Shown: one piece after another, positions 1-7,031 of the stretch
Position numbering within the stretch: the first letter of the stretch is position 1
Layout: every line of letters begins with the position of its first letter
Origin: Deltaproteobacteria bacterium
Lineage (GTDB): Bacteria; Bdellovibrionota; UBA1018
DNA length: 8,112 nt
Direction: 5' to 3'
Assembly (NCBI GenBank): GCA_013286765.1
Contig: JABDFB010000097.1
Span: 1-8,112 of the forward strand
Made by a program: the position numbers and the translations under genes
Notes under the pieces: model-generated
Told to the model about the DNA's origin: nothing
The model's database searches: none
Seen by the model: only the letters and a program-made list of their open reading frames with translations

Positions 1-3000
1 GGCGTCCGCAGTTCCGTATGTACCATAGTTAGTAAAAACCCCCGATAAAGAAAGATCTCGGCTTACAGAATAATCGAAATTGAATTGATAGGCTCTATTT
101 GTTCCTAATCCCACTGTACTACCGGCCGACAAGCTTAGCCGTTCTGTAAGACGTCTCCGAATCGTGATTTGAGGCGCAGCAGATGCATCGGCTTGAGACT
201 GCGTTCGAAAAGCACTAACACCTTGCTGAGGATTATAAGATTGGTCCACCTGCAATAGAAACCCGGTTTTCTCCTCAAATTCACGATTAAAGTCGAGCGA
301 ATTTAAAACAAGGGAAGCAGCTTCTCCTTGTTGCACAGCGCTGATGTCATTCGCGCTGAATCGCTTCACTTCTGTGGACGTAAATCCAACAGTCAGCAAT
401 GATAAGATCTCAGATTCTTGCATCGTCGGGTTCGAAGTGAACTCAACTTTGATCTTGTCCATTCTGTCAATTCTGCCTGACGTGTACATCTGGATTTTAG
501 TTCCTTTGATCTCAGTATTAGCGTTGAGATCAAATCTGGGATTCAACATAGTTTCGCTGTCGAATACAAGATAGCCCGACTGGATAGTAAAAACACGATC
601 TTTGAAAATAAATTTCCCCTGGATGGCGTCTACCCTTCCTAGAAATCGTGGGGCATCGAGAGTGTTTACTAGCTTCAACTTGGCCTTGGCTTGGACATCT
701 TTGAACAAGTCGCTTTGAAAATAAACACCGCCCGGAGAGTCTACATTCAAATCCAATTTGAATTTTTGCCCGAAACCTTTATTTCCGCTGGTCGAAGGTG
801 GAGAATACTGCAATACCTGTGAACCAACGATTCCACCCTTTTTATTTAGAACTTTTTCCCGAGATAGGGCCGACTCTACTACAATATTGCCACCGACAAC
901 GTAGGGAGGTTCTTTACCATTGACTGACAAGACCCCTCTCATCTTGGCATACTGGAAAGGAAATATTTTTATTTTTGCGCCGCTCAGCACACTCTTTATA
1001 TAGATCTCGGGAGCTTTATCCCAGTAAAGATCCATTTCTCCGGCAGCGTTTATTCTTCCACCACCTAAATCAGAATTCAGATTTCGGATCGTCATCTTGT
1101 TTTGTTGAAAGTGAAGTTCCCCATTAATATTCTCGAAGGGCGAGTCCACGGAAGAAATTTTTAACGTATTACCTTTAAAAGCGATTTTTCCAGCCAAAGT
1201 AGGCTCTTTCGGATTTCCGCCGATCGTTAGATCAAGCGCTGCAGTCCCGGCTGTATCCGAAATTTCAGAGGAGAAGAACTTCAATAGAGAAAGATCTAAG
1301 TCCCCGCCAATTTGACCTCGAACCTTTCCAGCCTGATTTTCAAGATCGAGCGTAACTGCTCCGCTTCTTCCAACCAAGACAATTTGTTTTAATTTGAAAC
1401 TCCCCTGATTAATTTTAACTGTAGAGGGTTCAGCAATTTTAAAATCTCCACTCTCATGCGCGAAATGATACTGGTCTAATTCTATGCTCCCGGTAGCCTT
1501 CTCTAGCTGTCCGGTGTGAAATTTCAAATGGACTAATCCAGTCACAGATCCTGCAAGATAGCGATCTTGACTCAACTGAGGATTCAACAATAGCAAGATA
1601 GGGGTAAAGGTGAACTCTCGGAATTCTCCGCTAAATGAGCTTTCTATCGTCGGATTAAAATCATAATTCAACTCAAATAATCCTTGTTGTCCTAATAAGT
1701 TTGCTTTTACAAGTGCTTTCCCTTTTTCGGTAGCAACCGTCATCTGGCTCTCTTCGAGGGGCAGTCCCTTTACCGAAAAATTCGTTATCTTCATATAAGT
1801 AGAAGATTTGATATTGCCTTCACGTCCGCTACCGTGGCTCTGTATATCTAGTCGACCACGAACTGGAATATCTAAATCCGCAATTCGATCGAAATCGACT
1901 GCCGAGAGGTCATAAGTCTTTAAATTCCAATCGTAACCCTCTTTAGGATCAAACGAGATATTTCCAAATATTTTTCCCGAACGCTTTGTTAATTTTCCAT
2001 CACTGATGAAGTAGCGTCCCTTATTGTAACCACCTGTTAGTTGAACAAATCTAAATCTTTCATCCGAGTAGTCCCAACTTCGACCATTGAGATGAGACAA
2101 AATCTCCAATTTGTCCAGGCCCAGACCTCCCCTAATGCTGATATCCCCGCTGACCTGTCCCTTGAGTTTATTAGGAAACCAACTTAATCTTTCTGTCAAA
2201 TTCCGAAAGATGCTTGTAAGATCTGCTATATTGCCATCTTCGACCTTGACGTTGAAATTTATTTGGCCAACATCTTTCACCTCAATCCGACCATCTCCGA
2301 CACAAGTTGAGTCTCCTTTTTTCAAGACAACATGATCAAAAATGAGATTTTGTGGATCGTCATCCCAGGTGATTCTTCCGTTAAAATCCCCGAGAAATAG
2401 TCTTAAGTAGTTGGCATTTTTCAAATCCGCATCAATATCCACTATGGCTCGAGAACTCGGCCCGTGCACCCTTACTTCAAGAGTACCTTCCCCACCGATG
2501 TCATTTTCAGCAACCTTGCCGAGGTCTGCCAAATCCGCTTTGCCCGATGCCTCTAAGTCAAAACCGTTTTTAAAATCTATTTTTCCGTCAATATCAAATT
2601 TGGTGTGCGGAAGTCTCAGCGTGAGATTGCTCGGAAAGATTCCCTTGGAATTGACCAATACATCTCCGTCTAGATCAATTTTTGGAACAGAAAAAATTTT
2701 AGTGAGAGGTTTACTTTTTCCATAACGTTGGTTGTCTAATTGAAACCCTTCAACTACGGACTTAAGAGCTATATTTAGGCTCCAAGGACGTTTATTCTTT
2801 TTAGAATTAATAGGAGGAGAAAAAGAAACATCAAAATCACCGCTCACTCTTAAGTCCAACGGATAAACATCTTTTAACGCTAGGGCACCCAACCAATGAA
2901 TATGGGCCCGCTCCAGATTAATAGGAATAGTGACTGGAGCAGAAGAAGCCAAGCGCCAGTTGAATTTTCCAATTTCAATTCTTCCGCCACTGCCAGGTTG

Positions 3001-4104
3001 AAATCCGCCTTGTCTTGACTGTTCTCTGGCAGTGAAAATCGCGTTCCGGATGGCTACTTCTCCTCCGTCTTTCGCCAAACTCCAACTGCCCTGGACGCCA
3101 ATATCGTCTATTTTCAACTGTTTATAGGCAAATTTCTTAACGGACAGGTTACCTGCTATTTTCGAAGTCTCCCAGAAATTAGTCAATTCACCGTTAACGT
3201 TGCCATCAAAACTTACAGATGAAGCACCAAAACTCTTTAGCTCTTTGACTTTTGGAAACAACGATAAGAGCTCGAAGTAATCCGTTCTTAATTTAACGCC
3301 AGCATCGAAATTCACCTTACCGTTTCCAAGTACATTGCCAGCTATTTCACCTGACAGAACAATATCTGTATTGGAAGTCCGCTTCAGTACAAAATGTTTG
3401 AGCTGTCCTCCCAAAGAATTTAAATAAAATTCGCCGCTCACTTGTTCGATCGAATCCGGAAGCGACCAACGTTTCAAAACATTTCCGTTGATTTTTCTTA
3501 AATCGATCGACGCAAAATAGCCAAGCCCCCCCCTTCCCGTCCATTGAGACAGCCTCAACAAGTTGACATACGCATTGGCAGACTCAGAAGTTCCTGAGAA
3601 CTCCGTCTGTAAATAAACATCGATGAGCGCCACTGACTCCACACGAATCTGAAGCAACTCATCCCAATGAATTTCTTTGTCTTTCTTATTCGGAACGATT
3701 GTCTTCGCCTTAGCTCCAGGCTTACTATCCTGAAGAGGATTGAGTACCAGGTATATCTTTCCCGATTCTAGGGCCAATTCCTGAACGCGCATTCTTCCAG
3801 TCAAAATCTGGAATAAACTAAAAGAGAATCGCAGTTTCTCCACTTCAATAGAAGAACCCGCTGGGAGATTTAATAAATTTTTTTCTCCGATTTTTATTTT
3901 CGGATGATCAAGAGAAACCGATAGTGGCCAAAAACTAAATGATAGCCCCGTATAGTCACCTTCGAGTCTGAGACCCTTGGGTAAGTATTGAAATGCCAAC
4001 CTCTTTGTAAATTGAACAAAAGTCGGGGTTTTAATAAACCACATGGACCCAAAGATCGAGACGCCAAACAAAATAATAACTATGACAATCGGCTTCTTGA
4101 TCAT
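1..4104 (-). CDS. tamB: TamB-family inner-membrane-anchored AsmA-like protein, 3' end cut by the window
   Basis: One minus-strand frame stays open for 1,368 codons from the ATG at 4104-4102 to base 1; the stop lies outside. Residues about 5-24 form a hydrophobic anchor (IVIVIILFGVSIFGSMWFI) with a short KK-containing cytoplasmic start, so the bulk should be periplasmic. Residues about 30-125 resemble the AsmA/TamB N-terminus. The middle is long, beta-rich and made of short alternating strands, as in the hydrophobic-groove 'beta-taco' fold. The C-terminal TamB domain (DUF490 type) is clear from about residue 1010: LDAPRFLGRVDAIQGKF near 1148, NPTMQESEILSLLTVGF near 1225-1241, then ITIRRRLTERLSLSAG and the final strands. 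The last residues seen (VFTNYGTYGTADA) suggest only a few tens of residues are missing. E. coli TamB is about 1,259 residues, so this one is somewhat longer. In E. coli, TamB works with TamA and, with YhdP and YdbH, in phospholipid delivery to the outer membrane; the same role here is inference. The start overlaps the stop of the upstream TPR gene (ATGA), preceded by a weak AAGAG. Confidence 0.92.
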   Translation of the reverse strand, partial: MIKKPIVIVIILFGVSIFGSMWFIKTPTFVQFTKRLAFQYLPKGLRLEGDYTGLSFSFWPLSVSLDHPKIKIGEKNLLNLPAGSSIEVEKLRFSFSLFQILTGRMRVQELALESGKIYLVLNPLQDSKPGAKAKTIVPNKKDKEIHWDELLQIRVESVALIDVYLQTEFSGTSESANAYVNLLRLSQWTGRGGLGYFASIDLRKINGNVLKRWSLPDSIEQVSGEFYLNSLGGQLKHFVLKRTSNTDIVLSGEIAGNVLGNGKVNFDAGVKLRTDYFELLSLFPKVKELKSFGASSVSFDGNVNGELTNFWETSKIAGNLSVKKFAYKQLKIDDIGVQGSWSLAKDGGEVAIRNAIFTAREQSRQGGFQPGSGGRIEIGKFNWRLASSAPVTIPINLERAHIHWLGALALKDVYPLDLRVSGDFDVSFSPPINSKKNKRPWSLNIALKSVVEGFQLDNQRYGKSKPLTKIFSVPKIDLDGDVLVNSKGIFPSNLTLRLPHTKFDIDGKIDFKNGFDLEASGKADLADLGKVAENDIGGEGTLEVRVHGPSSRAIVDIDADLKNANYLRLFLGDFNGRITWDDDPQNLIFDHVVLKKGDSTCVGDGRIEVKDVGQINFNVKVEDGNIADLTSIFRNLTERLSWFPNKLKGQVSGDISIRGGLGLDKLEILSHLNGRSWDYSDERFRFVQLTGGYNKGRYFISDGKLTKRSGKIFGNISFDPKEGYDWNLKTYDLSAVDFDRIADLDIPVRGRLDIQSHGSGREGNIKSSTYMKITNFSVKGLPLEESQMTVATEKGKALVKANLLGQQGLFELNYDFNPTIESSFSGEFREFTFTPILLLLNPQLSQDRYLAGSVTGLVHLKFHTGQLEKATGSIELDQYHFAHESGDFKIAEPSTVKINQGSFKLKQIVLVGRSGAVTLDLENQAGKVRGQIGGDLDLSLLKFFSSEISDTAGTAALDLTIGGNPKEPTLAGKIAFKGNTLKISSVDSPFENINGELHFQQNKMTIRNLNSDLGGGRINAAGEMDLYWDKAPEIYIKSVLSGAKIKIFPFQYAKMRGVLSVNGKEPPYVVGGNIVVESALSREKVLNKKGGIVGSQVLQYSPPSTSGNKGFGQKFKLDLNVDSPGGVYFQSDLFKDVQAKAKLKLVNTLDAPRFLGRVDAIQGKFIFKDRVFTIQSGYLVFDSETMLNPRFDLNANTEIKGTKIQMYTSGRIDRMDKIKVEFTSNPTMQESEILSLLTVGFTSTEVKRFSANDISAVQQGEAASLVLNSLDFNREFEEKTGFLLQVDQSYNPQQGVSAFRTQSQADASAAPQITIRRRLTERLSLSAGSTVGLGTNRAYQFNFDYSVSRDLSLSGVFTNYGTYGTADA
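3526..3533 (-). repeat. G8 homopolymer inside tamB (possible slippage site)
   Basis: Eight consecutive C on the plus strand, G on the coding strand, spanning tamB codons 191-193 (Arg-Gly-Gly). It is the longest G/C homopolymer I see in the window. Gaining one G would shift into a frame that ends at about 3347; losing one G would end at TAA 3500-3498. Both outcomes would truncate the protein near its N-terminus. Confidence 0.7.
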
Positions 4105-5060
4105 AGAACTCTTTTTAATCGCTCTTGCAGATCTCTATAATTCGGATCAATTTCCTTTGTTGCTAAATAGAGCTTCTTCGCAAGGTCTGGTTTCTTAAGG
4201 GAATCGTAGATGCGTCCCAAAAGGTAAAATAGCTCCGTCTTATGCTCTCTCGGAATATCAATATCAATCAACATCGACTGTATTTTAGAAATTGCTTCAT
4301 AGGGTCTACCCCCTAGGTATAATGTGAGAGCCAACAAACTAGTAGCTGATACCGCCATTTCGGCAAAATCTTCCGAATCTACTTTCAGGGATTTACAAGC
4401 GCCCGTAAATAATTTAATGGCGATATAATATAAATCAATTTCCAAAAAAGCAATCCCAAGATCAATCCAATCGCGCGCGGAAGAATCAATTAAATCTCTT
4501 TCAAGGGTAGAATAAAATGCATCCATCTCTTCAATGTTTTGAAACAATGACAGTTGATTTACCAACGCCTCAGGCTGATTCTCGGTAAAAACTCCCAGTC
4601 CTAGATCAAAATCAAGTTTCTTCAAAATTTCTTCTGAATCGAGGTCACTCTCTAGTGGGTCTCTACCTCCCGACGTTGAACCTTTTTCCCCTTCTCGTAG
4701 CATTTCACTGAGTTCACGATCCTGAATTTCAGCGAGCTGTTTTTTTGCCGAAATATTCTGCGGATCTAGAATTAAAATTTTACGAAGCAGTTTTTTTGCA
4801 TCATCGAGAAGACCTTCGTTGAACAAAATCTTAGCATTCTCCATCAACGTTGGAACATCTCGGTCTTCAACTAACTGGCCGTCGGCTCCGCTGTTGATTT
4901 CAATGTCACCAATCGCCCTACGATCCGGAGGAATAGTCGAAGAGGAAGGAATTGAAATATTAGTATGCCCGATCAGATCTTCGCCCAGATCGACGTAGGT
5001 GCCCTCAGGATTGCGTGTCGGTTCTTTCTTAATGTCTTTAATATCGCCCATTTTGCCCAT
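4101..5060 (-). CDS. Soluble TPR-repeat protein translationally coupled to tamB
   Basis: 319 residues with no signal peptide or membrane segment, so probably cytoplasmic. Residues 1-68 are polar and probably disordered (rich in D, E, S, P). A TPR-like helix pair lies at about 69-102 (ENAKILFNEGLLDDAKKLL ending in LDPQN). Residues 115-150 are a charged linker, and a C-terminal TPR set spans about 196-308, including WIDLGIAFLEIDLYYIAIKL and LFYLLGRIYDSLKKPDLAKK with a closing EIDPN. TPRs are protein-binding scaffolds; the partner is not known from sequence. An in-frame TAG two codons upstream limits the start to the ATG at 5060 or the one at 5051 (residue 4); neither has a strong ribosome binding site. 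The gene lies 44 bases after accC, and its TGA overlaps the tamB ATG by the shared ATGA, which suggests coupled translation and possibly joint function with TamB. Two A7 runs fall in the first TPR (4791-4797 and 4740-4746). No specific family name is recognised. Confidence 0.88.
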   Translation of the reverse strand: MGKMGDIKDIKKEPTRNPEGTYVDLGEDLIGHTNISIPSSSTIPPDRRAIGDIEINSGADGQLVEDRDVPTLMENAKILFNEGLLDDAKKLLRKILILDPQNISAKKQLAEIQDRELSEMLREGEKGSTSGGRDPLESDLDSEEILKKLDFDLGLGVFTENQPEALVNQLSLFQNIEEMDAFYSTLERDLIDSSARDWIDLGIAFLEIDLYYIAIKLFTGACKSLKVDSEDFAEMAVSATSLLALTLYLGGRPYEAISKIQSMLIDIDIPREHKTELFYLLGRIYDSLKKPDLAKKLYLATKEIDPNYRDLQERLKRVL

Positions 5061-5104
5061 TAGCTAGCCGCTGGTTCTGCAGGCAAAGCCAAAGTTCTTA
5101 GATT
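5061..5104. other. accC to TPR gene spacer, no terminator
   Basis: This 44-base gap is the longest between genes in the window. It contains a 3-base-pair GGC/GCC pairing around TTT and a PstI-like CTGCAG, but no stable GC-rich stem followed by a T run in the minus-strand direction. Nothing here looks like a terminator or a clear promoter, which supports read-through from accC into the TPR-tamB pair. Confidence 0.5.
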
Positions 5105-6466
5105 CTACTCATATTTGGGCAGAAACTCTTCCAAAAAATGTGTGTCGTAGTCGGCATCTCGGAATTTCTTACTTGCCAATATTCTCTTTTGGAACGGAAT
5201 ATTTGTCTTAATCCCTTCGACTACATATTCGTCCAAAGCCTGTCGCATTTTAGCAATGGCCTCATCGCGAGAGTTTGCGTGAACGATCAATTTCCCAATC
5301 ATGGAATCATAAAAAGGAACGACCTTATATTCATCGTAAACAAAAGAATCGACCCGCACACCAAGGCCGCCGGGAACATGCAATCCCGTAATTTTTCCAG
5401 GCGAAGGAGAAAAGCGATCCGGATCCTCTGCATTAATCCTACATTCAATGGCGTGGGAAGCAATTCTGATATCAGACTGTTTGATCGTTAACTTCTTTCC
5501 GGCAGCGACGTCGATTTGCTGTTTAATCAAATCTATTCCGGTCACCATCTCAGTCACTGGATGTTCGACTTGGATGCGAGTATTCATTTCCATGAAATAA
5601 AAGGCCTTATCCCGCTTATCGACCAAAAATTCCACAGTCCCTACATTTTCATAATTGACGCGATCGCAAAGCTTCAAAGCAGCTTGGCTCATCTCTTGAC
5701 GTAAACGATCGTCAATAATTGGGCTGGGAGATTCTTCCAAAATTTTTTGATGTCTCCTCTGTATCGTACAGTCTCGTTCGCCCAGCGAAATGCGGTTGCC
5801 ATGCTTGTCGCACAAAACCTGAATCTCGACGTGCCTGGGCGATTCGCAGTACTTCTCAACATACATAGCCGGATTTCCAAACGCAGCCTTCGCTTCAGAA
5901 CAAAGGCGATCAAACGAGGATCTCAGCTGATTAGAATTGTAAACGATGTAGATTCCGCGCCCCCCGCCGCCGGCAGCTGCCTTTAGAATCACGGGATATC
6001 CAATTTTCTCGGCTTCTTCGACGGCGGCGTTGACGTCTGGAACTGCAGAAAGAGTTCCGGGTAACAATGGTACGCCCGATTCTTTGGCAATAGCTCGGGC
6101 CCGGGTCTTATCTCCCATAGCTCTAATATTGTCGGGAGAGGGCCCAATAAAAGTCATTTTGCATTCTCTACATAATCGCGCAAATTCAGCATTCTCTGAG
6201 AGAAATCCATAGCCAGGATGAACGGCATCCGCTCCCGTAATGTCGGCAGCCGAGAGAATATTCGCAATATTAAGATAGCTCAGTTTTGATTGCGGCGGTC
6301 CAATACAAACTGCTTCATCCGCAAGCTTTACGTGGAGAGAATGGACGTCTGCTGTCGAATAGACGGCAACAGTCGAAATCCCCAGTTCATGGCAAGCCCG
6401 AATAATCCTAAGAGCAATTTCGCCTCGGTTCGCGATCAGAACTTTTCTAAAAACAGGTGATGCCAT
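5105..6466 (-). CDS. accC: Biotin carboxylase subunit of acetyl-CoA carboxylase
   Basis: 453 residues, full length (E. coli AccC is 449). It carries out ATP-dependent carboxylation, using bicarbonate, of the biotin carried by AccB, the first half of the committed step of fatty-acid synthesis; cytosolic. The N-terminal domain opens with VLIANRGEIALRIIRAC (about 9-25) and contains HPGYGFLSEN (83-92). The ATP-grasp domain shows K120 and K162 (equivalent to E. coli K116 and K159), the glycine-rich loop GGGGRG (166-171), EKY (204-206), HVEIQ (212-216), RRHQKILEESP (237-247) and the catalytic stretch MNTRIQVEHPVTE (294-306). R343 in ECRINAED and D387 in FYDSMIGKL are also present. All main catalytic residues appear intact. 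Residues lining the adenine pocket differ from E. coli: I172 for M169, C207 for L204, T442 for I437. The ATG at 6466 follows accB by 12 bases, with AGGA overlapping the accB stop codon as its ribosome binding site. Confidence 0.98.
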   Translation of the reverse strand: MASPVFRKVLIANRGEIALRIIRACHELGISTVAVYSTADVHSLHVKLADEAVCIGPPQSKLSYLNIANILSAADITGADAVHPGYGFLSENAEFARLCRECKMTFIGPSPDNIRAMGDKTRARAIAKESGVPLLPGTLSAVPDVNAAVEEAEKIGYPVILKAAAGGGGRGIYIVYNSNQLRSSFDRLCSEAKAAFGNPAMYVEKYCESPRHVEIQVLCDKHGNRISLGERDCTIQRRHQKILEESPSPIIDDRLRQEMSQAALKLCDRVNYENVGTVEFLVDKRDKAFYFMEMNTRIQVEHPVTEMVTGIDLIKQQIDVAAGKKLTIKQSDIRIASHAIECRINAEDPDRFSPSPGKITGLHVPGGLGVRVDSFVYDEYKVVPFYDSMIGKLIVHANSRDEAIAKMRQALDEYVVEGIKTNIPFQKRILASKKFRDADYDTHFLEEFLPKYE

Positions 6467-6476
6467 TCTCAGGATT

Positions 6477-6480
6477 TCCT
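6477..6480 (-). promoter_or_regulatory. Ribosome binding site of accC, overlapping the accB stop
   Basis: Reading the minus strand, AGGA begins within the TAG stop of accB (6481-6479) and lies 10 bases before the accC ATG at 6466. The spacing is slightly long, but it is the best purine-rich stretch available. Overlap of the stop with the binding site fits stepwise translation of AccB and then AccC, which act in one complex. Confidence 0.5.
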
Positions 6481-7030
6481 AAGGCTCAAGAATAAAAAGA
6501 GGTTCTCCAAATTCCACAGGCTGGCCGTTTTCAACTAAGACAGAGATTAACTTACCTGGGAACTCGGCCTCGATTTCATTCATTAACTTCATCGCCTCAA
6601 TGATGCACAGAACGTCGCCTCTTTTTATGGCTTGCCCTTCTTTCACATAGGGAGCTGAACCCGGTGCAGCGGACCGATAAAATGTCCCAACAAATGGCGA
6701 AAGTACTTGTTTATGTTGATCCTTCTGCTGATCCTTCGCATGGTGAGTCTTTTGTGCAGCAACAGAATGTAAAGGAGGACCTTCTTTGGGAAATGTTACT
6801 GGGGCTTGGGTAGTGTGAGACGAAACCATCGTACTCGGTGATACGCTCGATGTGGCATTGGCTACCACTGAATGCTTTGATTTGAACTTAATGCGTTCGT
6901 TACCTTTTTCCCATTCTAACTCTGCAAGCTCGTGTTTTTCCATCAGAGCTAGAATTCGCTCTAGATGTCCGAGTTCCTCATCCCATTCGGTCTTTCTCTT
7001 AGCACCGTCCGGTTTTGATTTTGTAGCCAC
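6479..7030 (-). CDS. accB: Biotin carboxyl carrier protein of acetyl-CoA carboxylase (BCCP)
   Basis: 183 residues. Carries the biotin that AccC carboxylates and that the AccA/AccD carboxyltransferase uses to make malonyl-CoA. The N-terminal helical part (about 15-50, HLERILALMEKHELAELEWE) is typical of BCCP. Residues about 52-107 are a flexible linker. The C-terminal biotinyl domain (about 108-183) contains SPFVGTFYRSAAPG with the BCCP 'thumb' (APGSAPYV, 122-129) and the biotinylation motif EAMKLMNEI, with K148 as the biotin site. The thumb supports BCCP over lipoyl or other biotinyl domains. The linker is rich in K, H and Q near 88-108 (KTHHAKDQQKDQHKQ), unlike the Ala/Pro-rich linker of E. 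coli. The start is GTG at 7030, one base after the efp stop; the only other early in-frame start (M30) would remove most of the N-terminal helix. AAAAGG at 7048-7043, inside efp, is a possible ribosome binding site with a long 12-base spacing. Confidence 0.97.
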   Translation of the reverse strand: MATKSKPDGAKRKTEWDEELGHLERILALMEKHELAELEWEKGNERIKFKSKHSVVANATSSVSPSTMVSSHTTQAPVTFPKEGPPLHSVAAQKTHHAKDQQKDQHKQVLSPFVGTFYRSAAPGSAPYVKEGQAIKRGDVLCIIEAMKLMNEIEAEFPGKLISVLVENGQPVEFGEPLFILEP

Positions 7031-7031
7031 G

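Noticed and set aside
344..574. Plus-strand frame of 76 codons with a hydrophobic segment
   Set aside because: Antisense to the conserved TamB C-terminal domain. The hydrophobic stretch results from the reverse complement of beta-strand codons.
2411..2725. Plus-strand frame of 104 codons
   Set aside because: Antisense to tamB, rich in Ser and Pro as shadow frames often are, with no ribosome binding site and no family resemblance.
3347..3544. Short minus-strand frame of 65 codons
   Set aside because: It lies wholly inside tamB in another frame and has no protein-like character. It matters only as the frame that a one-G expansion of the G8 tract would enter.
5064..5095. Possible hairpin or terminator between accC and the TPR gene
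   Set aside because: Only a 3-base-pair stem around TTT and no following T run on the minus strand, so it is too weak to call.
5138..5491. Plus-strand frame of 117 codons
   Set aside because: Antisense to the well-supported accC C-terminal region. The translated sequence shows no domain or motif.
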